Shown one piece after another: positions 7,727 to 16,292 of a stretch of DNA of 32,682 bases; within the stretch, counting starts at the first letter, position 1; every line of letters begins with the position of its first letter. The stretch covers positions 1-32,682 of IMG/VR virus record IMGVR_UViG_3300009059_000037; one strand, written 5' to 3'. Both the position numbers and the translations under genes were made by a program. The notes below the pieces were generated by a model. That model worked only from the letters and a program-made list of their open reading frames with translations, had not been told where the DNA came from and did not search any database. Source of the DNA: a virus.

Positions 7727-9757
7727 CTACTTGATTTTAATCTCACAATAGTCTGTTGTGCAGTAGGCTTCGCCTTGAGCCTCAAGATTATCTACCCCGT
7801 CATAAATAGCAGAAAAGTCAATGTGCTTTATTTTGCCAATATAAGACTCATACTGCTCTTCCGTAATTCCTGTGTATGGTTGCTGTGGATAAACAGTGTT
7901 TCCCATTGGCAAGAATGATACAGCCTTTAATTGACCTTCATACATATGAAGAGCAGATGCAACATGCTTTGATTCTGTTTCTTTGTCAAATGAAAGTGTG
8001 ACAGATACTCCGTTGTCTGACCAGTACTTTTGAGCAGTTGCTGCTAAAGCAATCTTTTCAAACAATGTTACATCTTTTTCAGAACGCTTTTGGCCTGATT
8101 TGATTGGAAAGTAAACCACTGATGTATTTGCTGAAACAACATCTTTTTCAACATTATAATTTGCTGCCTTAAACAAATGCAGCATTGGATCAGTATCTCC
8201 AAATCGGATTGCACGAAGATAAAATTCTCCACCTGGACCCCAGTGAACTCCAGGAGTTGCACCAGAAAGAATTGAAACTGATCCTGATGGCTTAACTGTT
8301 GTTACACGAATTGATTCACGAACACATAGCCATTCTGAATACTGGTGGTCATAGTGACGAATCTTGTTGTATCCCTCGTCCATCCATTCACGAACTGCAG
8401 GCAATCCTTTTTGATCTGCAAAAGATGCAATACCAGTGAGAGACGTACCAATACGACGATTACGTTGCATGATACCGTTTGTTTGTGGCCAGTGTGTTGG
8501 AAGAAGAGTGACAGTCTTACCATAAAGATATGCAAACTTTAATGTCTTGAGGAAGTCTTCCTTGGATTCATGACGATTTAAGTGCACTTCTACAAGTGTA
8601 CAAAGTTCGTAAGATTCCAATGGCTGCTCCGCACAAGGATTAAAGCCCATAACACGATAGTCTTTTCCATCTGCTGGATCTAATAGACGACCATAGTTAC
8701 GAGCAACATCAAGCCAAATAAATCCTGGCTCTCCATTGTTAACAATTAGATCAGTATACTTTTCGTATTCCATTCCAACTGTTGCAGAAATTGAGTTATT
8801 GGACATCCAAGCCCACCCTGGATTTTCTGAGTCAAAGGAGTTACGCTCTGGAAAAACCTCAGCATTTTTTAAATTAATGAAGTCTTCATCTCCTGCTGCT
8901 CCTAGAGCCAAGGTTGCAGAACGACGAACATTTCCTGAAACTACACAGGTTCCAATAAGATTAATAATATCTGTAATGGCACGGCTATCTAGGGTTTCTC
9001 CTGCTCTACCGCCAATGACCTTGTCTATCTGTGTATGTAGTTGAATAAGTGGTGCTGGACCGCTGGCGACCCCTCCAAAGCCTTTAATTGGTGCTCCTAG
9101 AGGACGGATGAGGTCATAGTTAAACTTCTGAATAGACTGATTTGGTCTTAGGTAGGAGTTTAACAAAAGACGAACTGAGTCTACCCAACCTTCACGGGTG
9201 TCTGGAATTTCAAACACCTCTTCTGGCTCTGTAGGGGAATAGATTTGAAAATTCTTTTCCTGTCCTACAGTGTCAAACCCTACACCAATTCCTAGCATCA
9301 AAGCATCCATAACCCAAGCAAACAATGCACCAGGATCGTTCTTGTCAAGGTCTTTTGTAGATACCATTGCACAGTTTTGTAGTGCTGCAGAGTTCTTCTT
9401 CTCCATAGTCATAGGAGTTCCAAATGTCCACATACCGCGACCTGGTGGAGTCCACTTTAATTCAAACATTCTTTGAAATGCTTCTTGTGCAGACTTCTGA
9501 GCCTTATAGTCATTCCAGGGTAAACGATTTTCTTTAGCATGATTCTTTTGTACTGAATACATCCCCTCGATTACACGACGACAAACTTCGTGCCATCTTT
9601 CCTTAGTTCCATTTTCCTTCATGCGAGAATATGTACGAATAAAAGTAATTTCTCCAAGTGAATTTTCTGCTGCATCCTTAAACCCAAATGGGCTTTCTTG
9701 GCTCTTGTACTTTTCTACGAAGTCCTCTGGAAGTTTAAAACTAAAAAAATCTGACAT
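7727..9757 (-). CDS. Adenosylcobalamin-dependent ribonucleoside-triphosphate reductase (class II)
   Basis: A 676-residue, single-chain ribonucleotide reductase that would convert ribonucleotides to deoxyribonucleotides for phage DNA synthesis. Visible key residues are Cys129 (QNCAMVS), the thiyl-radical Cys375 and Glu377 in NPCAEQPLE, Cys386 (ELCTLVEVHLN), and the C-terminal redox pair Cys666 and Cys671 in YCTTDYCEIK. The pair has the same spacing as in the Lactobacillus leichmannii enzyme. The lack of a separate small subunit or activase gene agrees with class II, which needs coenzyme B12 from the host. It is slightly shorter than the 739-residue Lactobacillus enzyme. The ATG follows AAAGGAC at a proper distance. 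It lies among structural genes but has its own terminator upstream and its own promoter, so it is a separate unit. Confidence 0.95.
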   Translation of the reverse strand: MSDFFSFKLPEDFVEKYKSQESPFGFKDAAENSLGEITFIRTYSRMKENGTKERWHEVCRRVIEGMYSVQKNHAKENRLPWNDYKAQKSAQEAFQRMFELKWTPPGRGMWTFGTPMTMEKKNSAALQNCAMVSTKDLDKNDPGALFAWVMDALMLGIGVGFDTVGQEKNFQIYSPTEPEEVFEIPDTREGWVDSVRLLLNSYLRPNQSIQKFNYDLIRPLGAPIKGFGGVASGPAPLIQLHTQIDKVIGGRAGETLDSRAITDIINLIGTCVVSGNVRRSATLALGAAGDEDFINLKNAEVFPERNSFDSENPGWAWMSNNSISATVGMEYEKYTDLIVNNGEPGFIWLDVARNYGRLLDPADGKDYRVMGFNPCAEQPLESYELCTLVEVHLNRHESKEDFLKTLKFAYLYGKTVTLLPTHWPQTNGIMQRNRRIGTSLTGIASFADQKGLPAVREWMDEGYNKIRHYDHQYSEWLCVRESIRVTTVKPSGSVSILSGATPGVHWGPGGEFYLRAIRFGDTDPMLHLFKAANYNVEKDVVSANTSVVYFPIKSGQKRSEKDVTLFEKIALAATAQKYWSDNGVSVTLSFDKETESKHVASALHMYEGQLKAVSFLPMGNTVYPQQPYTGITEEQYESYIGKIKHIDFSAIYDGVDNLEAQGEAYCTTDYCEIKIK

Positions 9758-9791
9758 GTGATTCGTCCTTTCAAAAACGGATTAAGTGTTA

Positions 9792-9800
9792 AGTATAGCA
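9792..9800 (-). promoter_or_regulatory. Extended -10 promoter of the ribonucleotide reductase gene
   Basis: TGCTATACT on the minus strand, 34 bases before the ATG at 9757. The leader carries a ribosome binding site (AAAGGAC), unlike the leaderless promoters elsewhere in the window. A poor -35 (TTTGCT or TTGCTT) lies 15-16 bases upstream, inside the tail of the preceding terminator. Confidence 0.6.
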
Positions 9801-9809
9801 GAGTTTTAT

Positions 9810-9848
9810 AAAAAGCAAAACTCTCCCTAAACTAATAGTGGAGAGTTT
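9810..9848 (-). terminator. Rho-independent terminator
   Basis: Perfect 9-base inverted arms (AAACTCTCC at 9818-9826, GGAGAGTTT at 9840-9848) with a 13-base loop. On the minus strand the stem is followed by TGCTTTTT. It ends the transcript of the preceding genes and separates them from the ribonucleotide reductase promoter a few bases on. Confidence 0.85.
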
Positions 9849-9875
9849 ACTAATAAAATAAACTGTAACAAAATG

Positions 9876-10652
9876 TTACGTATATCTTTTCTTAACCCTA
9901 TATTCTCTTTTGTATTTGCCTGGATTGGGGCTTCCGTCTTTATTATACTGTTCACTCATATAGAATGTTTTTTCAGCATGATAGTTAGTTTCTAAATCTT
10001 TGCTAAGATCTTCGTTGACTTTCATAGTCCAGTTTGTACGCTTAAATGGAATTATCTGAACAACTGGTGTACCTGCTGGTATTACTCCCTCAAAACTATT
10101 TTTCATTAAGAATGGGAACAGCACTGGCATAAAGAAGTTATCTGTGTCCACTACCCCGTCAAGGGTCTTAAATGGTGCTTCTATTCCATCTAGTGGGTGG
10201 GTAAATAGGCAACTATATCCTGGGGGAGTTTTGATTAGCCAGGAGTTTTTCCACTTAAAGGCTTCTTCAATATATTCTGGAGATAAAGAGACTGTATTGA
10301 TCTGAGTTATGGGATGTCGTGAAATTGGCTCCTCATTCATAATTTTTGCAGGACCAATAAATTTTGACTCCTTTAGTTCTTTATCATATGAAAAACTATA
10401 CTCTTCTTTTGTAACTAAATAATATCCCATTGTTAATGCATCTAATATTGGTATACACTTCTTTATAGTTAGATCGTCTTGTAGTCCAGGCCCTAATTGT
10501 TTTATTCCTGGCATATCTTTGTACCATTTTGGAAGAGATATTTTTTGTGGAACTAGGTGAAATTGCTTATCTATATTCATGAACTCTATGACGCCTTCTT
10601 CTGAAGGAGTATAGGTATCTACTCTTTTTGCTGGCTTTTTATTCCATTTCAT
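9876..10652 (-). CDS. Unknown phage protein, DUF6065-like, paralogue 1
   Basis: A 258-residue soluble protein. The layout recalls the DUF6065 family as I remember it: a CIPILDALTMGYYLV block near residue 75, then TPPGYSCLFTHPLDG, PFKTLDGVVDTD, and a closing IPAGTPVVQIIPFKR. This pattern of a beta-rich cupin-like protein is paralogous to the adjacent upstream gene (THPMNQFQLPFTT and IPKGTAMYQIIPVKR there). The start ATG lies inside the upstream gene, a 14-base overlap, so translation is coupled. It is the last gene of its operon, closed by the terminator at 9.82-9.85 kb. Function is unknown; the family assignment is from memory of motif order and should be treated as a hypothesis. Confidence 0.7.
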   Translation of the reverse strand: MKWNKKPAKRVDTYTPSEEGVIEFMNIDKQFHLVPQKISLPKWYKDMPGIKQLGPGLQDDLTIKKCIPILDALTMGYYLVTKEEYSFSYDKELKESKFIGPAKIMNEEPISRHPITQINTVSLSPEYIEEAFKWKNSWLIKTPPGYSCLFTHPLDGIEAPFKTLDGVVDTDNFFMPVLFPFLMKNSFEGVIPAGTPVVQIIPFKRTNWTMKVNEDLSKDLETNYHAEKTFYMSEQYNKDGSPNPGKYKREYRVKKRYT

Positions 10653-11394
10653 AGACTTTTTTTACCCATAAGTTGTCTCTGTAAAAACCATACAAAACTT
10701 CTCTGGCTTTTACTGTTATAAACTGTCCCTTTTTGCTAACAACATTTACTGGAACAACTCCTAGCCACTTCTTTCTTTTTACTGGGATTATCTGGTACAT
10801 TGCTGTTCCCTTTGGAATGATACCTGTCCAGCCTTCTTTAATATACCAGGGAATTCTACCCCCCGCAATGAATCTATCGCTTTCCATGAAGCCTGAAGAG
10901 GTTGTAAAAGGCAACTGAAACTGATTCATTGGATGTGTAATAATCATGCTGTATCCTCTTGGCAATTTCCATCCCCAATGCCCTGACCAAACCATATGGT
11001 TTTGAGCATGTCCATGAGGTCTTGGAACAGTATGACCAATTGACCCTGATCTTTCTTCAATTAGGCCTATATCCTCTACTTGAACATACTCTCCATTTGC
11101 ATCAAGTTCTACGTATCTCCACTCAAGATTACTTGAACCGTCATTCTTAAGAATTTCAATGGCGCATGAAAGAGGTTGTATATATCCAGCGATTATAGAA
11201 TCAAGGAAAGGATTGCAGGACTTTAATCCTCCTGCACGTAAACTTGGATCTGGAATATTTAAAGACCCATCTTCTTTATTTATAAAACGCTCACCTTGAC
11301 GATACCATTCTGGAACAAACTGGCTTGATGGCTGTGGAGGTAAAATAATTCTTGGATCGCTATTAGGATCTAAATTAAATACTACTCTTTTCAT
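10639..11394 (-). CDS. Unknown phage protein, DUF6065-like, paralogue 2
   Basis: A 251-residue protein homologous to its downstream neighbour. Shared landmarks in order are PPQPSSQFVPEWYRQGE near the start (compare KISLPKWYKDMPG), SCNPFLDSIIAGYIQPL (compare KCIPILDALTMGYYLV), PRGYSMIITHPMN, a PFTTSSGFMESDRF block, and IPKGTAMYQIIPVKRKKW. It has an extra His-rich turn (HTVPRPHGHAQNHMVWSGHWG, about residues 120-140), absent from paralogue 1, which could be a metal site; that is a guess. The ATG lies one base beyond the stop of the upstream gene, with a weak ribosome binding site (AAAGAG). Function unknown. Confidence 0.7.
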   Translation of the reverse strand: MKRVVFNLDPNSDPRIILPPQPSSQFVPEWYRQGERFINKEDGSLNIPDPSLRAGGLKSCNPFLDSIIAGYIQPLSCAIEILKNDGSSNLEWRYVELDANGEYVQVEDIGLIEERSGSIGHTVPRPHGHAQNHMVWSGHWGWKLPRGYSMIITHPMNQFQLPFTTSSGFMESDRFIAGGRIPWYIKEGWTGIIPKGTAMYQIIPVKRKKWLGVVPVNVVSKKGQFITVKAREVLYGFYRDNLWVKKVYEME

Positions 11395-11395
11395 T

Positions 11396-11863
11396 CTAAA
11401 CTCTTTCTTTTAGTTTTGAAACATAATCTTTAAAAGTTGATAACTTGGGTAGTTGTGGTAAACCAGCATTAAGTCTACTCAGATAATCTTTAAATGTTGG
11501 TAGGTCGTCATCTTCTTGTTGAGGCTGTGTTGGCTCATCAGGAAGGTCAAACTTTCCATCTTCATATTTAAACCCTGGCTTTATTACCTGTCCTTCTGGG
11601 ACTTGAACTATCTCTGGAGAACTAAGAAGGATTGCAGCCATTTTTGGCTGACAATGAATAATTTCTACAACTTGACCATCAATTACAAATGCAATATTTT
11701 CAGTGATAGTAGAAACATCTGGGGCAATGTTTTTCTTAGTAAGATACTTATACTTTAATCTTGGGTAGGGGTTTATTCTTCTAGTTTTATGAGCAAGGCG
11801 ACCCAAAGCATCAGATCTCTTTTGCTTTTTAAACTGCTTAGATAATTTTTTATACTCGTCCAA
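11396..11863 (-). CDS. Small protein with VIDGxVV module
   Basis: A 155-residue protein. The N-terminal 50 residues are strongly basic (KKLSKQFKKQKRSDALGRL). Residues about 55-110 hold a beta-rich module reading FVIDGQVVEIIHCQPKMAA, then ILLSSPEIVQVPEGQVIKPG and YEDGKF. Similar modules occur in the genes at 22365-22745 and 20746-20955. The C-terminus repeats TFKDYLSRL and TFKDYVSKL, two short amphipathic helices. The start is TTG (11863-11861): it directly follows the stop of the upstream gene, whose last codons form a good ribosome binding site (GAGGTGAG). Similar modules are common in phage hypothetical proteins; I know of no proven function. Confidence 0.7.
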   Translation of the reverse strand: MDEYKKLSKQFKKQKRSDALGRLAHKTRRINPYPRLKYKYLTKKNIAPDVSTITENIAFVIDGQVVEIIHCQPKMAAILLSSPEIVQVPEGQVIKPGFKYEDGKFDLPDEPTQPQQEDDDLPTFKDYLSRLNAGLPQLPKLSTFKDYVSKLKERV

Positions 11864-13591
11864 TTAACTCACCTCAAATTGATCAATAGTACTTGTGGCA
11901 GCAGCGCCATAAGTAACTGCTCCCTTAAGTATACCATGAACTTTGCTCTTTGTTTGACCAGAGATCGTAGTTGCTTGGCTTGATCCAATTTGAGTGGTAG
12001 CACCTGTATTAGAATATGCTGATACAGTTACTGAGTTTCCAGATAGTACTGTTTTAATTGCTGCGATTGTTCCAGCAAATGCTAGGGTTGCCACTGTTGA
12101 AATGGTTCCCGCAACATTTTTAATAATCTTAACCTTGTCATTATTTACACAGTTACAGGCTGAGTATACAAGAGCGTTGGTGGCATTACATTGAGTTCCA
12201 TATACTGCTGTATTGGTAGCATTACACTGTGTGCCATATACTGCTGCGTTGTTAGCATTACATACTGTTCCATAGACTGTTGCGTTGTAAACATTACACT
12301 GTGTGCCATATACTGCTGCGTTGTTAGCATTACACTGAGTTCCATACACTGCGGAATTTGCTGTTGCACAGAAAGTTGCTGATGTGTAGTTTGTGCTTGC
12401 ACAGAATGTAGAGGCCACAGTTGCATTGGCTGAAGTACATCCATAGTTTGGATTTACTGCATTTGTTGAAGTACATCCATATACTGCGCTTGTTGCAGCA
12501 AATGATGCACAGCCATAGTTTACGTTTGTTGGAGCATATCCTGTACATCCGTAAGATACGTTTGTTGCAGCAGTTGCGTTACAAGTAATTCCATATGCTG
12601 CTGCTGAATATGCGTTACATGTAGTTGGTCTACCAAGGTTTCGACAAGATGTTCCTGTTGGACATGATCCACAGTTTGAACATGGGGAAGCATTTCCACC
12701 ACTGCCACCGTAAGGTGTACCTGTTGCTACTAATCCATAAGTAACTGCGCCTTGACCATATGTTGAACAGCCACCTGCTGAGTTCATGACAGTTCCATAA
12801 GCAGAACATCCTCCTCCACCGTAACCAGAAACTCCATAAGAGGTACATCCTCCTCCACTGTAACCAGAAACTCCATAAGAGGTACATCCTCCACCGCTAT
12901 AAGAGGTTACACCATATGCTGCACAGTTACCACCAGAGTATGAAACAACTCCATATGCTGCACAGTTACCACCAGAATAGTTTGTACCATAAGAAGCACA
13001 GTTTCCTACTCCGTAGTTTGTTCCGTATGTAGCACAGTTTGATGCAACGTTCATTACAGTTCCGTAAGTTGAACAAGATGGTGCCACATTCATTACATTT
13101 CCGTAAGTAGCACAGGTAGAGTTAGCATTAACTTGAGTTCCATAAGTAGAACAAGTAGATGCTTGATTTAAAACAGTTCCGTAAGTTGAACAAGTAGATG
13201 CTTGATTTAAAACAGTTCCATAAGTAGAACAGTTTCCGCCAGATGAACATGTTTGACAAACTTGCTCTGTATCAACATATGTTCCCCACCAGTTATTTGA
13301 GTCTGTTACCCAAAAGGCTGTTCCAACTCCTGGGCCTACGCCCTTGGCTGTTATGGTTACATCTTGTTCAGAAAAGTTGAGGGTTGCTAGTGGGTATGAT
13401 GATCCTGAATCAGAAGACGATGCCATGTTTGATGAAATACCCCAAGATCCACGAACATTGGACCAAGAAGCCCCTGTTGCTGTCTTGCCAAGACTGGCAG
13501 AGTCAGAACGAACAAATGTTTCTATAACATTCTTTAAGGCCTTTAATCTTGAAGATACCTTTGCGGATCTTCCTCCTGTTTTTCTTGGCAT
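11864..13591 (-). CDS. Cys-rich repeat protein: beta-sandwich with a 370-residue Cys/Tyr/Gly insert
   Basis: A 575-residue protein. Residues about 25-110 (RSDSASLGKTATGASW, then VGTAFWVTDSNNWWGTYVD) and about 481-575 (VKIIKNVAGTISTVA, NSVTVSAYSNTG, ATSTIDQFEVS) read as the two halves of one concanavalin-like beta-sandwich seen in many phage adhesins. Between them sits a 370-residue insert. Units of 12-13 residues start at Cys121: 13 of CxxYG type (CSTYGTVLNQAST). A small five-Cys knot follows (CSNCGSCPTGTSC), then 12 units of type CNANNAAVYGTQ. The whole protein has about 34 Cys. The regular spacing suggests a solenoid or ladder of stacked Cys and Tyr, perhaps cross-linked outside the cell. 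The ribosome binding site is GGGAGA. It follows a tail-fibre gene, so a virion surface role is likely. Confidence 0.8.
   Translation of the reverse strand: MPRKTGGRSAKVSSRLKALKNVIETFVRSDSASLGKTATGASWSNVRGSWGISSNMASSSDSGSSYPLATLNFSEQDVTITAKGVGPGVGTAFWVTDSNNWWGTYVDTEQVCQTCSSGGNCSTYGTVLNQASTCSTYGTVLNQASTCSTYGTQVNANSTCATYGNVMNVAPSCSTYGTVMNVASNCATYGTNYGVGNCASYGTNYSGGNCAAYGVVSYSGGNCAAYGVTSYSGGGCTSYGVSGYSGGGCTSYGVSGYGGGGCSAYGTVMNSAGGCSTYGQGAVTYGLVATGTPYGGSGGNASPCSNCGSCPTGTSCRNLGRPTTCNAYSAAAYGITCNATAATNVSYGCTGYAPTNVNYGCASFAATSAVYGCTSTNAVNPNYGCTSANATVASTFCASTNYTSATFCATANSAVYGTQCNANNAAVYGTQCNVYNATVYGTVCNANNAAVYGTQCNATNTAVYGTQCNATNALVYSACNCVNNDKVKIIKNVAGTISTVATLAFAGTIAAIKTVLSGNSVTVSAYSNTGATTQIGSSQATTISGQTKSKVHGILKGAVTYGAAATSTIDQFEVS
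12152..13231 (-). repeat. Cys-repeat array inside the coding region
   Basis: The segment encodes about 25 units of 12-13 residues, each with one Cys, in two sub-arrays. At the DNA level units recur every 36-39 bases, and neighbouring units are nearly identical, for example the two CSTYGTVLNQAST copies and the CNxxNxAVYGTQ copies near 12.2-12.35 kb. The sub-arrays differ in phase, with Tyr-Gly after Cys in the first and before the next Cys in the second. Length change by slippage or recombination is expected. Confidence 0.85.
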
Positions 13592-13625
13592 TTAAATCTC
13601 CCTGGTTTCGTTTTTTTTAATACTG

Positions 13626-15788
13626 TTATGCTGTTAGATCTCCAGTAAGTAGCCATTCATCAGTATCTACCTTGACTAAAACCATAGATGAGTACTGAGT
13701 TCTTGACTTATTCTGAGAATCTGTTGATCTAATTGATGTTGTTCCTGGAGTTACTGCAGTTACTGTTAGTTGTCCTGCACCAAATTGATAAAATTCAATG
13801 TACGTTCCGACTGGGAACGCTACTGATGCGTTGGTTGGTACAGTAATACTTGTTGCTGTTGCTCCTGTAAATTTAATTGATGCGAACTTATCGCCAAGAG
13901 CAAGAACTCTTGTTGTTGTTGCATCAGGTGTAAATGTATAAAGTTCTGGAGTCTTTGCAGCAAGTGATGTTGTAACTGTTGAAGCAAAGTTTGCGTCATC
14001 ACCAAGGGCTGCTGCTAACTCATCAAGAGTGTTGAGTGCTGCTGGTGCTCCTGTGAGAAGAGCATTTACTTGTGATGTAGCATCTGCGATTGCTTCTGAT
14101 TTAGCAGTAGCAATTGCTGAAGCCTGGGCTGTTGAAACTGGCTTACTTGTATCTGCAGTATTATCTACAAGACCAAGCCCAACCATTCCTTTAGTAATAC
14201 CAGCAACTGTGCCAGTAAAAGTAGGAGAAGCGATTGGTGCTAGTAGTCCAAGGGCTGTGTCAAGTCCTGAAATTTTAGATGTTGCAATTGCTGCAGTGGC
14301 TGAAACTTTTGCGTTTGTTATTGCTCCGTCTGCAATTTTTCCTTCTGTTACTGCAAGTGCAACAATTTCGTTTGTTCCAACCGAATCGTCACTCATCATT
14401 GATTGTGAAATTGTATTAGCAGGAAGTGTTACAGTCCCTGTAAATGTTGGAGAAGATAATGGTGCATATGTTGTTGAAGCAGTTAAGGAATCAAGTTTTG
14501 CATCAAGTGCTGTCTGTGTAGCAGTTGAAACTGGCTTTAGTGCATCTGTTGTGTTATCAACATTTCCTAGGCCTACATGTGTCTTAGTAACACCAGATAC
14601 CGTACCTGTAAAAGTAGGGGATGCTAGGGGTGCTTTTAGATCAAGCGCTGTGTTAACTGTCGCTGTCAATGCTAGTGCTGAAGTATCTGCAATACCATGT
14701 ACATCTGTTGTATCAATAGAGTGTGTGCTTACTGCTGAGTCCGAATAAGTCTTAGTTGCGAGTGCTGCAGTGTCTACAATGCCGTGAATATTTGTTGTAG
14801 CATCTTTGTGAGTTGTTACTGCATTATCTGCATAAGTCTTAGTTGCTACTGTTGAATCTATGTCAATAGTAATTGTATTTGCTTCATCATCATAGGTCTT
14901 GTCTAATCCTGTACCCGCAACTAGGGCAGCGTTTACTGCTTCTTGTGCTGCTTCAGTAATTGAAGAAGACTCTGCTTTAGCATCTAGTTGTGTTTGAACT
15001 GATGAAGTAATTCCATCAAGATATCCTAGTTCTGTTGAAGTAAGTGTACCAATTGATGTTGTTGCTGGAAGAATAACTGTTCCTGTGAATGTTGGGTCTG
15101 CTGATGTGGCACGAAGTCCTACAGCAGTATTTAGGCCAGAAATGTTTCCTTCAATAGTAGTAATGTCAGTCTCAATTGTTGAGATATCTGAAACCAAATC
15201 AGTAACTGCTGATTGTGGGATTGCGCTAAAAGTATTGCTTGCACCAGACATTGTCTTATTAGTTAATGTCTGAGTGTTAGTTGTTCCAACAACTGCTCCT
15301 GTTGCGCCGTGTGTTGTAGTATCTACTTCGTGATCACTTAAATTTTCTGCTAGTTGGTCAGTAATAAGAGTCATTGATGCAGCGTATGATGCGTCATCAT
15401 TTACTGCTGCTGCCAACTCGTTAAGTGTATTAAGGGCTAAAGGAGCGCCATCAACAAGTGCGGTAACTGCATTATTTACAGCAGTTGTAATTTCTGTATC
15501 AAGGCCGACTAGAGAAGGAATTTGCTCAGAAGGAATGACTCCTTGAGCATTAAGAGAGGCAACGCCATTTGCTTGGCCTTTTGTAGTAAGAGGGACATAA
15601 TCATCTAGTGAGCCACCTAGATCTTCAAGGTTCTTGAAGTAAGATAGGTCTTCCCACTGATTAACACCGTCACCAATTTTAAACTGGTTGGTATCTGTTT
15701 CGAATCCAATTTCGCCTGGGGCTAAAGTTGGGTTTGCTGTTGTCCATTGTGTCGCAGTTCCTCTGCGCTGTTGCATTCTAGTTGCCAT
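13626..15788 (-). CDS. Tail fibre protein with RGTAxQW head and repeat shaft
   Basis: A 720-residue fibre. Residues 1-50 (MQQRRGTATQWTTANP, GEIGFETDTNQFKIGDG) match the N-terminal attachment domain seen in Bordetella phage Mtd-like and other tail proteins. The shaft alternates helical ALNTLNELAAAVNDD units (twice) with beta repeats of the type ASPTFTGTV, and carries a VVGTTNTQTLTNKT hinge also found in the fibre at 16328-18421. The last 100 residues form a knob (from about 620: FTPDATTTRVLALGD, ending VKVDTDEWLLTGDLTA) homologous to the end of the gene at 24801-25430. It probably forms a trimeric fibre for host binding. A promoter about 40 bases upstream and a clear AAGGAG site support the ATG. 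Confidence 0.88.
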   Translation of the reverse strand: MATRMQQRRGTATQWTTANPTLAPGEIGFETDTNQFKIGDGVNQWEDLSYFKNLEDLGGSLDDYVPLTTKGQANGVASLNAQGVIPSEQIPSLVGLDTEITTAVNNAVTALVDGAPLALNTLNELAAAVNDDASYAASMTLITDQLAENLSDHEVDTTTHGATGAVVGTTNTQTLTNKTMSGASNTFSAIPQSAVTDLVSDISTIETDITTIEGNISGLNTAVGLRATSADPTFTGTVILPATTSIGTLTSTELGYLDGITSSVQTQLDAKAESSSITEAAQEAVNAALVAGTGLDKTYDDEANTITIDIDSTVATKTYADNAVTTHKDATTNIHGIVDTAALATKTYSDSAVSTHSIDTTDVHGIADTSALALTATVNTALDLKAPLASPTFTGTVSGVTKTHVGLGNVDNTTDALKPVSTATQTALDAKLDSLTASTTYAPLSSPTFTGTVTLPANTISQSMMSDDSVGTNEIVALAVTEGKIADGAITNAKVSATAAIATSKISGLDTALGLLAPIASPTFTGTVAGITKGMVGLGLVDNTADTSKPVSTAQASAIATAKSEAIADATSQVNALLTGAPAALNTLDELAAALGDDANFASTVTTSLAAKTPELYTFTPDATTTRVLALGDKFASIKFTGATATSITVPTNASVAFPVGTYIEFYQFGAGQLTVTAVTPGTTSIRSTDSQNKSRTQYSSMVLVKVDTDEWLLTGDLTA

Positions 15789-15800
15789 TTATATCTCCTT

Positions 15801-15837
15801 ATGGGTGCTGCCCATTATTATCTATCTTATTATAACA
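15801..15837 (-). promoter_or_regulatory. Promoter and leader hairpin of the tail-fibre gene
   Basis: On the minus strand TGTTATAAT (15837-15829) is an extended -10 box. The predicted leader of about 35 bases contains a small hairpin (ATGGG and CCCAT arms, 15801-15805 and 15811-15815) just before the AAGGAG ribosome binding site. The hairpin could modulate translation or stabilise the message. This promoter would drive all genes down to the terminator at 9.82-9.85 kb. Confidence 0.55.
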
Positions 15838-15842
15838 TCAAT

Positions 15843-16292
15843 TTAATTGAAGTTATCTACTGCACTACCGCCATCAAAAACAACTGTCCAAACTGTTGAG
15901 TCTGGTCCACCTGCATCTAATCCTACACCCAATGGGCTGTTAAAACTTCCTCCATTATAGAACTGCGAAACGATGAAACCTGTTCCATCAATTGCAGTAT
16001 CGTGAATGTGTTCTGGAAGATTATTTGTATCATCAATAGTTGCTTGGGTATACCAAGTTCCATCGTAATAGAAGTTAACTCTGTTTGTTGCAGTGTCTAA
16101 CCACATTGTTCCATTAGTTGGTGAAGAAGGAGCAGTAGCGCCAACAGCCATTGATCTTGAGTCAACATACTCCTTGGTTGCTGCGTGGCTATTTGATGTA
16201 GGTGTTGCTACCTCAACTGTCCCGCCAAAAGAACCACCGTTTGCAACGATGAGTCCATTCTTTACCTTGAAGTCTTTTGCGACTGTTGCCAT
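15843..16292 (-). CDS. Short fibre or adhesin protein
   Basis: A 149-residue protein. The start (MATVAKDFKVKNGLIV) is nearly the same as that of the 697-residue fibre upstream (MATVNKDFKIKSGLIV), suggesting both dock to the same virion site. Then comes a HAATKEYVDSRS segment, a standard phage-fibre connector. Next is an APSSPTNGTMWLDTATNRVNFYYDGTWY-like stretch, here quoted only in part as NGTMWLDTATNRVNFYYDG, typical of phage fibre beta segments. The C-terminus is Gly/Asp-rich (GVGLDAGGPDSTVW, ending FDGGSAVDNFN). A GGGAG ribosome binding site lies six bases before the ATG. Function in host recognition is inferred. Confidence 0.75.
   Translation of the reverse strand: MATVAKDFKVKNGLIVANGGSFGGTVEVATPTSNSHAATKEYVDSRSMAVGATAPSSPTNGTMWLDTATNRVNFYYDGTWYTQATIDDTNNLPEHIHDTAIDGTGFIVSQFYNGGSFNSPLGVGLDAGGPDSTVWTVVFDGGSAVDNFN

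Noticed and set aside
12152-13231. CRISPR-like regular spacing of DNA repeats
   Set aside because: The periodic units are in-frame codons for a protein repeat, have no unique spacers, and no cas gene is near.
14029-14748. A 239-codon plus-strand frame across the tail fibre gene
   Set aside because: It is the antisense of a low-complexity coding region; it has no ribosome binding site or promoter, and the product is compositionally odd.
11864-15788. Diversity-generating retroelement
   Set aside because: The fibre N-terminus is Mtd-like, but I see no reverse transcriptase and no paired template and variable repeat.
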